Notes under the pieces: model-generated
The model's database searches: none
Seen by the model: the letters and a program-made list of their open reading frames with translations, nothing else
What the model was told of the DNA's origin: nothing
Shown: one piece after another, positions 41,955-50,871 of the stretch
Layout of the letters: every line of letters starts with the position of its first letter
Numbering within the stretch: position 1 is the first letter of the stretch
Translations under genes and position numbers: made by a program
Source: Kitasatospora gansuensis
GTDB lineage: Bacteria > Actinomycetota > Actinomycetes > Streptomycetales > Streptomycetaceae
Direction: 5' to 3'
DNA: 64,000 nt
Assembly (NCBI RefSeq): GCF_014203705.1
Contig: NZ_JACHJR010000001.1
Span: forward strand, 6,386,001-6,450,000

Positions 41955-43985
41955 TCAGCTCGCGGTGCGCGGGATGCGGCGCTCCCAGTCGCGTTCGAAG
42001 ATCACGTCGCCCGCCTCCAGCGCGGTGAGGTGGCTGTGGGTGGTGAAGTGCGTGGCATCGCAGGTGATTTCGGAGCGGGTGTGGACGGTGACGTCCCAGC
42101 CGAGGTCGGGGCGTTGGAGGCGGACGGTCCAGTCGGAGCGGGTGGTGGCGGAGAGCGGGTCGTCGGTGAGGATGCGGTAGGACTCGACGGCTTGTTCGTC
42201 GAAGACCAGGCCGTCGGGGTAGCGGCGGGAGCCGCCGTAGTTGGGATCGACCTCGAGGCGCCATTCGCCGGTGGCGACGTCGTGGAGGACGAGGCGTTCG
42301 GGGCGGGCGGTGAGTGGTTCGGTGTGGTGGACGTCCAGGCCGGTGGACTGCTCGGGGGGTTCGAAGGTGATCGGCGGGGAGCCCGCGTCGGCGGCCAGGT
42401 GGCGCACGGGGAGGGCGAGCACGCTGTGGCCGGGGTCGATCTCGAAGCCGGTGGCCTCGGCCTGCGGCCAGATCCAGGGCCAGTAGGCGGAGGAGAGGGC
42501 GAGCCGGATCCGGTGGCCGGGCGGGAAGGCGTGGGCGATGGAGACCAGCGAGAAGTCGACGTCCTCGACGGCGCCCGGGGTCCATTCGACGACCCGGTCC
42601 CGGCCCTGACGGGCGGTCAGGTTGAGCACGCCCCGGGTGACCAGGGTGGAGGCGCCGTCGGGGGCGACGTCGCAGATCCGGGCGATCACCTGGCCGCGCC
42701 GGCTGTCGCAGCGGACCCGGAGGCGGACGGAGGTGTTGCCGAGGATCTCCACCGTCTCGGGCAGCGGGGTGGAGTCGAAGCAGACCGAGCGGCCGTCCTC
42801 CTCGCGCTGGTCCGGCGGCAGGTCGGAGGCGTTGCCGAACGGGAAGAACCGCCCGGCGTCGACGCCGGTGTGCTGGGGCGACCGGACCCGTACGAACCGG
42901 TCGAGCGCGGAGGTTCCGGCGGTGCGCAGCACGTCGTCCAGGCCGTAGTGGATCTCCCGGACGTCCGGCGAGGGCCAGGCTTCGTCGCCGACCCACCGGC
43001 CGGGCCGGTTGGCGTACGACGTCGCGGGCGGGACGGAGGAGTTCATCCAGCTGCGCAGCGCGGGCTCCGCCATGACGCCCGTGTCGACGTCCTTGAGCCA
43101 GTGGTCCCACCAGCGCAGGGTCTCCTGCAGGAAGCCGATCGCCGGGCCCGGCGGCAGGCCGCGGTCTGGGTACTGGTGCGACCAGGGCCCGATGATGCCG
43201 CGTACGGGTGCGTCGAGGTTCTCGACCAGCCGCAGCACGGTGTCCCGGTACGGGTCGGCCCAGCCGCCGACGGCGAGTACGGCGGCCTTGATCGCGCCGT
43301 AGTCCTCGCAGACGCTGCCGTGCCGCCAGTAGTCGTCCCTGGTCTGGTGCGAGAGCCACGGGTGGATGAACGGGTCGACGGCCTCGAGGCGGGAGCGCCA
43401 GATCCGCCGCCAGTCCTCGCCGACGTACTTCGGGTCCGGCGGGCGGCCGACGAAGGCGAGCATGGTGGCGGACCAGGCGTGCATGTCGACCGCGAGCAGT
43501 GAACCGCCCATGTAGTGCACGTCGTTGTCGTAGCGGTCGTCGGTCGAGCAGACCGTGACCACCGCCCGCAGCGCCGGCGGCGCGAGGGCCGCGATCTGGA
43601 GCGAGTTGAAGCCGCCCCAGGAGATGCCGAACATGCCGACCCGCCCGCTGCACCAGGGCTGGGCGGCCAGCCACTCGACCACCGCGACGCCGTCCGCGAG
43701 CTCCTGCGCGGAGTACTCGTCGCCGGGCAGCCCGCCGGAGTTGCCGTGGCCGCGGATGTCGACCCGGACCGAGGCGTAGCCGTGGCCCGCGTACCAGGGG
43801 TGGCGCTGGGCGTCGCGCGGCGCCGTCCAGTCGGTGAGCCGGTACGGCAGGTACTCCAGCAGGGCGGGCACCGGTTGGTCGGTGACGGGGCGCCAGATCC
43901 GGGCGTACAGCTCGGTGCCGTCGGCCAGCGGGATGCGCAGGTCCTCCCGGGTGGTCCCGTACGGGTAGCTATCGGGGTGCTGCAT
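41955..43985 (-). CDS. CocE/NonD family hydrolase (X-Pro peptidase-like)
   Basis: 676 residues. An alpha/beta-hydrolase domain with nucleophile GMFGISWGGFNSLQ and oxyanion-like RVDIRGHGNSGG, then a C-terminal jelly-roll domain (FSLVSIAHAFPPGHRIRLAL, SSAYWPWIWPQAEA) as in CocE and X-Pro dipeptidyl-peptidases. No signal peptide, so cytosolic. It lies 12 nt after the POT peptide transporter gene on the same strand. The pair suggests uptake of peptides followed by hydrolysis; esterase activity is equally possible. Confidence 0.85.
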   Translation of the reverse strand: MQHPDSYPYGTTREDLRIPLADGTELYARIWRPVTDQPVPALLEYLPYRLTDWTAPRDAQRHPWYAGHGYASVRVDIRGHGNSGGLPGDEYSAQELADGVAVVEWLAAQPWCSGRVGMFGISWGGFNSLQIAALAPPALRAVVTVCSTDDRYDNDVHYMGGSLLAVDMHAWSATMLAFVGRPPDPKYVGEDWRRIWRSRLEAVDPFIHPWLSHQTRDDYWRHGSVCEDYGAIKAAVLAVGGWADPYRDTVLRLVENLDAPVRGIIGPWSHQYPDRGLPPGPAIGFLQETLRWWDHWLKDVDTGVMAEPALRSWMNSSVPPATSYANRPGRWVGDEAWPSPDVREIHYGLDDVLRTAGTSALDRFVRVRSPQHTGVDAGRFFPFGNASDLPPDQREEDGRSVCFDSTPLPETVEILGNTSVRLRVRCDSRRGQVIARICDVAPDGASTLVTRGVLNLTARQGRDRVVEWTPGAVEDVDFSLVSIAHAFPPGHRIRLALSSAYWPWIWPQAEATGFEIDPGHSVLALPVRHLAADAGSPPITFEPPEQSTGLDVHHTEPLTARPERLVLHDVATGEWRLEVDPNYGGSRRYPDGLVFDEQAVESYRILTDDPLSATTRSDWTVRLQRPDLGWDVTVHTRSEITCDATHFTTHSHLTALEAGDVIFERDWERRIPRTAS

Positions 43986-43997
43986 CGGAGGGACCTC

Positions 43998-45485
43998 CTA
44001 GTGGACGGGGTGCATGGTCCGGCGCATCCAGGGGAGCGCGAGGTACAGCGCGATCCCGGCGGCGACGGCGAACAGGCCGAGCGCGCCGTAGTAGGCGGAG
44101 TCGGCGATCTCGCCGTAGAGCTTGGTCAGCTGGGCGGCGATGCCCTGCGAGAGGGCGAGCGAGAGGAACCAGACCGCCATGGTCTGGCTGGCGAAGTGAC
44201 GGGGCGCCAGTTTGCTGGTGGCGGACATCCCGGTGGTCTCCAGCAGGATGTCGCCGCCGCCCATGAAGAGGTAGCAGCCGAGCAGCCAGAGGCCGGCGAT
44301 CCGGTAGTCGCCGCTCTTGCCGAGGGTGGCCGGGACCAGGATCAGGAAGGAGACGCCGGCCGCGAACAGCGAGTAGGCGATCTTCCGGGAGGCGTGCGGC
44401 TGACGGTTACCCAGGCGGACCCAGAGCGCGGCGATCACCGGGGCGAGCAGCACCTCGATCGCGCCCAGGATGGAGGTCCACCAACTGGACGGGAAGTGCC
44501 AGCCGAAGATGCTGTTGTCCACGTGGTCCACCGCGAGCAGGGCGAGGGTGGTGTAGGAGGAGAACAGCACCAGGTTGAAGACCACCGAGGCGAGGAAGAG
44601 GACCACGTACGGCCGCAGCCGGCCGCGCTCCTCGCGGCTCACCTCGGGGCTGCGGAACATCACCGCGAAGTAGGCGATCGGGGCCAGCACCGAGACCAGG
44701 GTGATCAGGTCGACGGCGCGGTCCATGGTGAGCCAGCCGAGGAGCTGCAGCAGCACCCCGACGGCGGTCACCAGCAGCACCGCCGCCACCGCGCGGCCGG
44801 CCCAGCGGGTGCGTTCGGCGTCGGTGAGCGGGTGCACCGGGCCGCGGTCGCGGTGCAGGGTGGAGCGGCCCAGCACGTACTGGATCACGCCGAAGGTCAT
44901 CCCGACCGCGGCGGCCGAGAAGCCCCAGTGCCAGCCCTTGTTCTGGCCGAGCCAGCCGCTGACCAGCGGTCCGGCGAAGGCGCCGATGTTGATCGCCATG
45001 TAGTAGAGGGCGAAGCCCGCGTCCCGGCGGTCGTCGTCGGTGGCGTAGAGCCCGCCGACCAGGGTGGCCGCGTTCGGCTTCAGGAAGCCGGTGCCGATCA
45101 CGATCAGGCCGAGGCCGACCCAGGTCATGGTGGCGGTGGGCACCGACATCGCGTAGTGCCCGCAGGCGATCAGCACGCCGCCGTAGAGCACGGCCCGGTA
45201 CGAGCCGAGCATCCGGTCGGCCACCCAGCCGCCGACCACCGAGGTCAGGTAGACCAGCGTGCCGTAGGCCGAGACCACCGACGCGGCGGTCCCTTGGGCC
45301 ATGCCGAGGCCGCCGTTCGCGACCGAGTCGGCGAAGTAGAGCACCAGGATGGCCTGCATGCCGAGGAACGAGAACCGCTCCCAGACCTCCAGGCCGGAGA
45401 GGGTGAGCAGGCCGCGTGGGTGACCGAAGAAGGAGTGGTCGAGCCGGGCGGAGTCCTGGCTGTCGATGTCGGTGCTGTTCAGCAA
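43998..45485 (-). CDS. POT-family proton-coupled peptide transporter
   Basis: 495 residues, 12-14 membrane helices. PTR2/POT signatures: EVWERFSFLGMQAILVLYFA near the N-terminus, and the substrate motif GGWVADRMLGSYRAVLYGG; later FALYYMAINIGAFAGPLVSG. It imports di- and tripeptides with protons. Co-directional with the CocE-type hydrolase, and close to a secreted metalloprotease, so the three may use extracellular protein. Confidence 0.92.
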   Translation of the reverse strand: MLNSTDIDSQDSARLDHSFFGHPRGLLTLSGLEVWERFSFLGMQAILVLYFADSVANGGLGMAQGTAASVVSAYGTLVYLTSVVGGWVADRMLGSYRAVLYGGVLIACGHYAMSVPTATMTWVGLGLIVIGTGFLKPNAATLVGGLYATDDDRRDAGFALYYMAINIGAFAGPLVSGWLGQNKGWHWGFSAAAVGMTFGVIQYVLGRSTLHRDRGPVHPLTDAERTRWAGRAVAAVLLVTAVGVLLQLLGWLTMDRAVDLITLVSVLAPIAYFAVMFRSPEVSREERGRLRPYVVLFLASVVFNLVLFSSYTTLALLAVDHVDNSIFGWHFPSSWWTSILGAIEVLLAPVIAALWVRLGNRQPHASRKIAYSLFAAGVSFLILVPATLGKSGDYRIAGLWLLGCYLFMGGGDILLETTGMSATSKLAPRHFASQTMAVWFLSLALSQGIAAQLTKLYGEIADSAYYGALGLFAVAAGIALYLALPWMRRTMHPVH

Positions 45486-45619
45486 GGAGGCTGCCTCCGG
45501 TCGGTCCTGATGATCACCGAATCAGACAATAGAGGACTTTTACTCCTATTTCCTGACGGAATGTGAGCTGTGGCGCCGTCAGGGCGGCCCGAGTGCTCCC
45601 GCGCGCCGGGGTGGCGCAG

Positions 45620-45636
45620 TTGCGCATGGCTTGCAA
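45620..45636 (+). promoter_or_regulatory. Nur box upstream of the nickel transporter
   Basis: TTGCGC-ATGGC-TTGCAA at 45620-45636, matching the published Streptomyces Nur site pattern TTGCAA-N5-TTGCAA, inside a longer dyad GCAGTTGC...GCAACTGC. It lies 77 bp before the nicO start, so the transporter is probably repressed when nickel is plentiful. Confidence 0.8.
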
Positions 45637-45712
45637 CTGCGACCTGGTCCGGGGAAAGATGGCCCAGCTCAGCGCACTGGGCATCTCGTACGACTGCATG
45701 GAGGACTGCCGC

Positions 45713-46816
45713 ATGGCTGCGACCGGCCGACTGCGCGACCGGCTCACCCGACCGGAGTGGGTGCGACTCGCCGGGATGGGAGGTTTCATCCTGGCCCTGC
45801 ACGTGATCGGGTGGTTCACCCTGATCGCGCTGGTCGCCCCCGAGCAGTACGACGTCGGCGGCCAGGTCTTCGGGGTCGGGATGGGTCTGACCGCCTACAC
45901 GCTCGGGATGCGGCACGCCTTCGACGCGGACCACATCGCGGCGATCGACAACACCACTCGCAAGCTGATGGGCCAGGGGCAGCGTCCGCTCTCGGTCGGC
46001 TTCTGGTTCTCGCTCGGCCACTCCTCGGTGGTCTTCGGCCTGTGCGCGCTGCTCGCCTTCGGCATCCAGTCGCTGGCCGGTCAGGTGGAGTCGGACGACT
46101 CCACGCTGCACGACCTGACCGGCCTGATCGGGGTCAGCGTCTCGGGCGTGTTCCTGGTGCTGATCGGCCTGATCAACCTGGGTGCCTTCAACGGCATCCT
46201 CAAGGTGTTCCGGAAGATGCGGCAGGGCGTGTTCGACGAGGCCGAGCTGGAGCGCCAGCTCGACAAGCGCGGCTTCCTGAACCGGATCCTCGGCCGGGTC
46301 ACCAGGGCCGTCACCAAGCCCTGGCACATGTACCCGGTCGGCCTGCTGTTCGGCCTCGGTTTCGACACCGCCACCGAGGTCTCGCTGCTGGTGCTGGCCG
46401 GCGGCGCCGCCGCCTTCCAGCTGCCCTGGTACGCGCTGCTGGTGCTGCCGGTGCTGTTCGCGGCGGGCATGAGCCTGCTGGACACGATCGACGGCTCGTT
46501 CATGAACTTCGCCTACGAGTGGGCCTTCTCCAAGCCGGTCCGCAAGATCTACTACAACCTCACCGTCACCGGCCTCTCGGTGCTGGTCGCCCTGGTGATC
46601 GGCACCATCGAGCTGGTCGGCCTGCTCGGCGAGAAGCTCGAGATCACCTCGGGCCCGGTGGCCTGGATCGGCTCGATCGAGCTCGACATGGTCGGGTACG
46701 CGATCGTCGGCCTGTTCGTGCTCACCTGGGCCGGCGCGGTCGGGTACTGGAAGCTCGGCAAGGTCGAGGAGCGCTGGTCGGCCGGCCTGGAGAAGGCCGC
46801 CGCCGCCCGGGACTGA
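45713..46816 (+). CDS. NicO/HoxN-type nickel (cobalt) transporter
   Basis: 367 residues from ATG 45713 (ribosome site GGAGG at 45701-45705). Signature LGMRHAFDADHIAAIDNTTR (HX4DH) in the second helix, then LFGLGFDTATEVSLLVLAG and LDTIDGSFMN. These define the HoxN/NixA nickel-cobalt permease family. Six to eight membrane helices. The Nur box upstream supports nickel as the cargo. It may supply the urease of this window, although that lies nearly 40 kb away. Confidence 0.92.
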   Translation: MAATGRLRDRLTRPEWVRLAGMGGFILALHVIGWFTLIALVAPEQYDVGGQVFGVGMGLTAYTLGMRHAFDADHIAAIDNTTRKLMGQGQRPLSVGFWFSLGHSSVVFGLCALLAFGIQSLAGQVESDDSTLHDLTGLIGVSVSGVFLVLIGLINLGAFNGILKVFRKMRQGVFDEAELERQLDKRGFLNRILGRVTRAVTKPWHMYPVGLLFGLGFDTATEVSLLVLAGGAAAFQLPWYALLVLPVLFAAGMSLLDTIDGSFMNFAYEWAFSKPVRKIYYNLTVTGLSVLVALVIGTIELVGLLGEKLEITSGPVAWIGSIELDMVGYAIVGLFVLTWAGAVGYWKLGKVEERWSAGLEKAAAARD

Positions 46817-46834
46817 CGACCGGTCACCCTTCTC

Positions 46835-46888
46835 CGACGGCCCGGGCCGGGAGCACTGCCATCCGCAGGCTCCCGGCCCGGGCCGTCG
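46835..46888. terminator. Strong hairpin after the nickel transporter gene
   Basis: A 20-bp perfect stem (core ACGGCCCGGGCCGGGAGC at 46837-46854 and its complement at 46869-46886) with a 14-nt loop, about 19 nt after the stop. Confidence 0.75.
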
Positions 46889-47099
46889 TCGCAGCGAGTG
46901 GTCAGCCGTCGTCCGGCGGTATCCAACTGTTAACGGGCAACCCCTTGTCGGGTCATTTTCTACGCGCGTATCTTGGGGGCCGCCGGATCTGACCGGCACG
47001 TGATCTACGCGGGTAGTGCGCCGTCGTGCGCTGCCTGACCCACCCTCAGCTGCCGACGGCCCCACGAACGTCGGAGCATTGACCGAGGAGTTCTGCCCG

Positions 47100-49523
47100 G
47101 TGACCAAGTCCACCGCTCCCCGCCGTACCCGCCGCAGCCTGCTGCGCGCGGCCGTCCTGCCCGTCGCCGTGGCGGGCTCGCTCGTGCTCGTCCCGCTCCC
47201 GAGCGCCTTCGCCGCGCCGTCGGCCGACGTGGTGATCTCCGAGGTGTACGGCGGCGGTGGCAACTCCGGTGCCACGCTGAAGAACGACTTCATCGAGCTG
47301 GCCAACAAGGGTGGCGCCGCCTTCGGTCTGGCCGGGTACAGCGTCCAGTACCTGCCGGGCGCCCCGAGCGCCGGCTCGAAGTGGGGCGTCACCGCGCTGA
47401 CCGGCTCGGTCGCCCCCGGCGGCCGCTACCTGATCGCCGAGGCCGCGGGCACCGGCGGCACCGTGGTGCTGCCCACCCCGGACGCCACCGGCACCCTGGC
47501 GCTCTCCGGCGCCAGCGGCACGGTCGCGCTGGTCCAGGGCACCGACCCGCTGAGCTGCAAGACCGCCGCCGACTGCGCCGCCGACCCGCGGATCAAGGAT
47601 CTGGTCGGCTTCGGCACCGCCGTGGTCCGGGAGGGCTCGGGCCCGGTCACCGGGGCGAGCGCGACCGCCTCGGTCGCGCGGACCGCCGGTCTGCCGGACA
47701 CCGACGACAACGCCGCCGACCTCAAGGCCGGTGCGCCGACCCCGGTCAACGCCGCCGGTGAGGCCCCCGAGGGTGGCGACACCCCGACCGGGCCGACCGA
47801 GCCGGGCAGCGTCCGGATCCACGACATCCAGGGCAACACCCGGCTGTCCCCGAAGACCGGCAAGAACATCGCCGGCGTCCCCGGCATCGTCACCGGTGTG
47901 CGCACCTACGGCTCCAAGGGCTTCTGGATCCAGGACCCGAACCCGGACGCCGACCCGGCCACCAGCGAGGGCCTGTTCGTCTACACCGGCAGCACCCCGA
48001 CCGTGGCGGTCGGCGACTCGGTGCTGGTGACCGGCAAGGTCGCCGAGTACTACCCGGCGCTCAGCGCGGGCGGTCAGTCGATCACCCAGCTGACCGCGCC
48101 CGCCGTCACGGTGCTCTCGGCCGGCAACGCGGTGCCCGCGCCGTTCGTGCTGAACGGTGACAGCATCCCGTCGGCGTACGCGCCGGACGCGGCCGGCGGC
48201 AGCATCGAGGGGCTCACGCTGGCGCCCGCGAGCTACGCGCTCGACCGGTACGAGTCGCTGGAGGGCATGAACGTCCGGGTCGAGAACACCCGGGTCGTCC
48301 AGGCCACCGACCAGTACAGCGAGCTCTGGGTGCAGGCCCGCAAGCAGGACCTCGCCAGCAGCCGCGGCGGGGCGATGTACCTCGGCTACGACAAGCCCAA
48401 CTCCGGCCGGGTGATGGTCCAGTCGCTGATCCCGACGGCCGACCGCCCGTTCCCGACCGCCAACGTCGGCGACGAGCTGACCGGGGTCACCGACGGCCCG
48501 CTGGACTACAACCGCTTCGGCGGCTACACGCTGGCCGCGACCACGTTGGGCGCGCTGAAGGACAACGGCCTGCAGCGCGAGGTGACCGACCGGGCGCTGC
48601 CCAGCGAGGTCGCGATCGCCACCTACAACGTCGAGAACCTGGACCCGAGCGACCCGGACGAGAAGTTCTCCGAGCTCGCCAAGGGCGTGGTGACCAACCT
48701 GCGTTCGCCTGACATCGTCGTCCTGGAGGAGATCCAGGACAACAACGGTGCCGTCAACGACGGTACGGTGGACGCGAGTTCGACGATCGCCAAGTTCACC
48801 GCCGCGATCGCCGCGGCGGGTGGCCCGGCCTACGACTGGCGCTCGATCGACCCGGAGAACAACAAGGACGGCGGGGAGCCCGGCGGCAACATCCGCACCG
48901 TCTTCCTGTTCAACCCGGCCCGGGTCTCCTTCACCGACACCCCGGGCGGCAGTGCCACCAGTGCGGTGGACGTCACCGGCACCGGCAAGTGGGCTTCGCT
49001 GACCGCCTCCCCGGGCTGGATCGACCCCGGCAACGAGGCGTGGAGCTCCAGCCGCAAGCCGATGGTGGGCGAGTTCAAGTTCCACAACAAGAAGATCTTC
49101 GTGATCGCCAACCACTTCAACAGCAAGGGCGGCGACCAGGGTCTGGACAGCCGCTTCCAGGCGCCGGCCCGCAGCTCCGAGGTGCAGCGGACCAAGCAGG
49201 CGGCCGTCGAGCAGGCCTTCGTCGCCAAGCTGCTGGCCGCGGACCCGAACGCCCGGGTGGTCTCGGTCGGTGACTTCAACGACTACCAGTTCTCCCCGGC
49301 GCTGGCGACGCTGACCAAGGACGGCGTGCTCCGGGACCTGGTCAACTGCCTTCCGGCGAACGAGCGTTACTCGTACGTCTTCCAGGGCAACTCGCAGGTG
49401 CTCGACCACAGCCTGGTCAGCCCGGCGCTGAAGCACGTCGAGTACGACGTGGTGCACATCAACAGCGAGTTCGCCTCGCAGGCGAGCGACCACGACCCGC
49501 AGATCGTGCGGATCAAGCCGTAA
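47100..49523 (+). CDS. Secreted lamin-tail domain / endonuclease-exonuclease-phosphatase protein
   Basis: 807 residues from GTG 47100 (GAGGAG ribosome site). Signal peptide (AVLPVAVAGSLVLVPLPSAF, AA cleavage), then a lamin-tail domain (ADVVISEVYGGGGNSGATLK), an OB-fold-like middle (IHDIQGNTRLSPKTGKNIAG), and a C-terminal EEP nuclease: ATYNVENLDPSDPD, VVLEEIQDNNG, IANHFNSKGGDQG, VVSVGDFNDYQFS, ASDHDPQIV. This is the ExeM/NucH-type layout of extracellular DNases used to scavenge DNA or disperse biofilm. Confidence 0.9.
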   Translation: MTKSTAPRRTRRSLLRAAVLPVAVAGSLVLVPLPSAFAAPSADVVISEVYGGGGNSGATLKNDFIELANKGGAAFGLAGYSVQYLPGAPSAGSKWGVTALTGSVAPGGRYLIAEAAGTGGTVVLPTPDATGTLALSGASGTVALVQGTDPLSCKTAADCAADPRIKDLVGFGTAVVREGSGPVTGASATASVARTAGLPDTDDNAADLKAGAPTPVNAAGEAPEGGDTPTGPTEPGSVRIHDIQGNTRLSPKTGKNIAGVPGIVTGVRTYGSKGFWIQDPNPDADPATSEGLFVYTGSTPTVAVGDSVLVTGKVAEYYPALSAGGQSITQLTAPAVTVLSAGNAVPAPFVLNGDSIPSAYAPDAAGGSIEGLTLAPASYALDRYESLEGMNVRVENTRVVQATDQYSELWVQARKQDLASSRGGAMYLGYDKPNSGRVMVQSLIPTADRPFPTANVGDELTGVTDGPLDYNRFGGYTLAATTLGALKDNGLQREVTDRALPSEVAIATYNVENLDPSDPDEKFSELAKGVVTNLRSPDIVVLEEIQDNNGAVNDGTVDASSTIAKFTAAIAAAGGPAYDWRSIDPENNKDGGEPGGNIRTVFLFNPARVSFTDTPGGSATSAVDVTGTGKWASLTASPGWIDPGNEAWSSSRKPMVGEFKFHNKKIFVIANHFNSKGGDQGLDSRFQAPARSSEVQRTKQAAVEQAFVAKLLAADPNARVVSVGDFNDYQFSPALATLTKDGVLRDLVNCLPANERYSYVFQGNSQVLDHSLVSPALKHVEYDVVHINSEFASQASDHDPQIVRIKP

Positions 49524-49530
49524 CGGCGTA

Positions 49531-49574
49531 ACGGAAGGGCCCCGGACCGCGGTTGCGGTCCGGGGCCCTTCCGT
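49531..49574. terminator. Bidirectional hairpin terminator
   Basis: A 20-bp perfect stem, left arm 49531-49550 (ACGGAAGGGCCCCGGACCGC), 4-nt loop, right arm 49555-49574. It sits between the converging nuclease and SGNH genes. Confidence 0.8.
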
Positions 49575-49619
49575 GTGCTCGGGCTGCGGAGGCGTCAGCG
49601 CGCTCGGGGCGCGGAGGCG

Positions 49620-50540
49620 TCAGTGGCCGAGGGTGCGCAGCACCGTGTCGGCCATCACCCGCTCGCCGGCCGCGTTCGGGTGGAACGGGGCGGCGGGGGA
49701 CTGCGGCAGCAGGCCCTCGATCCACGGGGTGTCCGAGCAGGCGTCGTGCCCCTTGGTCGGGGTCGCCGTGTCCACGTAGGTGGCGCCGTTCGCGGCGGCG
49801 GTCCGGGCCAGCATGGCGTTCAGGTCGCTCAGCACGCCGTGCAGGTACTCCACGTCGCCGGGGGTGACGGGCTGGCGGCCGATGCAGTTGGCTCCGTTCG
49901 AGGGTACGACGGAGGGGTAACCCACCAGCAGCACCTTGGCGTTGGGGGACTTGGCGTGGATCCTGCGCAGGCCGTCCGCGACCTGGGGCGCGGCGGCGGC
50001 GATCCGGCTGCGCAGCTTGTCCTCGCCGTAGACCCACTGGAACTGCCAGTCCCGCCAGGCCCAGTGCCCGTCGGCGTACACGTCCTTGCACGGGGTGCCG
50101 AACGGGTTGACCACGGCTCCGCCGACGCAGGTGGCGATCAGCTCGGCGACGCCGAGGTCGCTGACCCCGAGGTCGTTGCCGCCGATGCCCAGGGTGACCA
50201 GTGCGGTGTCCGGCTTCAGGGCGTTCAACTGGGGTTCGTAGACGCCGTACTGAGCCTCCGTCAGGTGCTTCACCTTGGCGGCGGAGCAGGTGACGTCGGT
50301 GTACGAGGTGCTGTTCAGCGCGGCGGCCACCAGGTGGCCGTAGTTCTGGTCCGAGCGAAGGCAGAGCCCGCCGGACTGGTTCGGCACCAGGGCGCCGGCC
50401 GCGAACGAGTCGCCGAGTGCGACGTACGGGCCCGCGCCGGTCCCGGCGTGGGCGGCCGGGGCGGTCAGCGCGGCGAGTGCGGCGGTGGCCAGCAGGCCGC
50501 CGAGCAGGGCGGGGAGACGCTTTCGGGCATGGCTGAACAC
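49620..50540 (-). CDS. Secreted SGNH/GDSL esterase
   Basis: 306 residues with a signal peptide (LLATAALAALTAPAAHA). Block I with catalytic Ser: GPYVALGDSFAAGALVP; block III Gly-Asn GIGGNDLGVSD; block V Asp/His FHPNAAGERVMAD. Cysteine pairs (ATCVGGAV, CKDVY, CIGRQ, ACSDTPW) suggest an extracellular, disulfide-stabilised lipase of the Streptomyces type. Two tandem TACTGGCA sites lie upstream. Confidence 0.9.
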   Translation of the reverse strand: MFSHARKRLPALLGGLLATAALAALTAPAAHAGTGAGPYVALGDSFAAGALVPNQSGGLCLRSDQNYGHLVAAALNSTSYTDVTCSAAKVKHLTEAQYGVYEPQLNALKPDTALVTLGIGGNDLGVSDLGVAELIATCVGGAVVNPFGTPCKDVYADGHWAWRDWQFQWVYGEDKLRSRIAAAAPQVADGLRRIHAKSPNAKVLLVGYPSVVPSNGANCIGRQPVTPGDVEYLHGVLSDLNAMLARTAAANGATYVDTATPTKGHDACSDTPWIEGLLPQSPAAPFHPNAAGERVMADTVLRTLGH

Positions 50541-50871
50541 GGTGCCTCCTGAGGGGTGGAGAGACGCGCTGGTGGGTGGGGGCGGAACAGCCGGCTGCTA
50601 CTGGCAAGTAAGTTACTGGCAGGTTAATCGGGCTGTCCAGAGCGTTCGCCGGAATTACCGAATATCCGTCAAAAGGCCGGTGAATTACGCTCCATGGCGG
50701 ATCGTTTGACCACGTATTCCGCTACCGGGTGGAGCGAAAAAGGCTATTCGGGGAATCCGTCGACGGCCTCCGGAAGGCAGCCCGGCTCCCGGGTCGGGTT
50801 ACCGGTCGGTTGACCTGCCGGTCCGCAGGCCGCAGAATCCGGACACGCCTGCTCACCCTGGAGGATCGCCC
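50541..50871. other. Intergenic region with tandem TACTGGCA motifs
   Basis: No gene seen. It carries two near-repeats, TACTGGCAAGTA (50599-50610) and TTACTGGCAGGTTAA (50613-50627), in the SGNH promoter region, and a short AT-richer stretch before the FAD dehydrogenase. Confidence 0.6.
50599..50627 (-). promoter_or_regulatory. Tandem operator-like repeats upstream of the SGNH gene
   Basis: Two ACTGGCA-containing units spaced about 15 bp, one helical turn and a half apart, each with flanking T/A dyads. They are 59-87 bp before the SGNH start. The regulator is unknown. Confidence 0.4.

Noticed and set aside
46817..47099. Search for a gene before the LTD-nuclease
   Set aside because: Only the terminator hairpin and an AT-richer promoter stretch are seen; no coding frame is supported.
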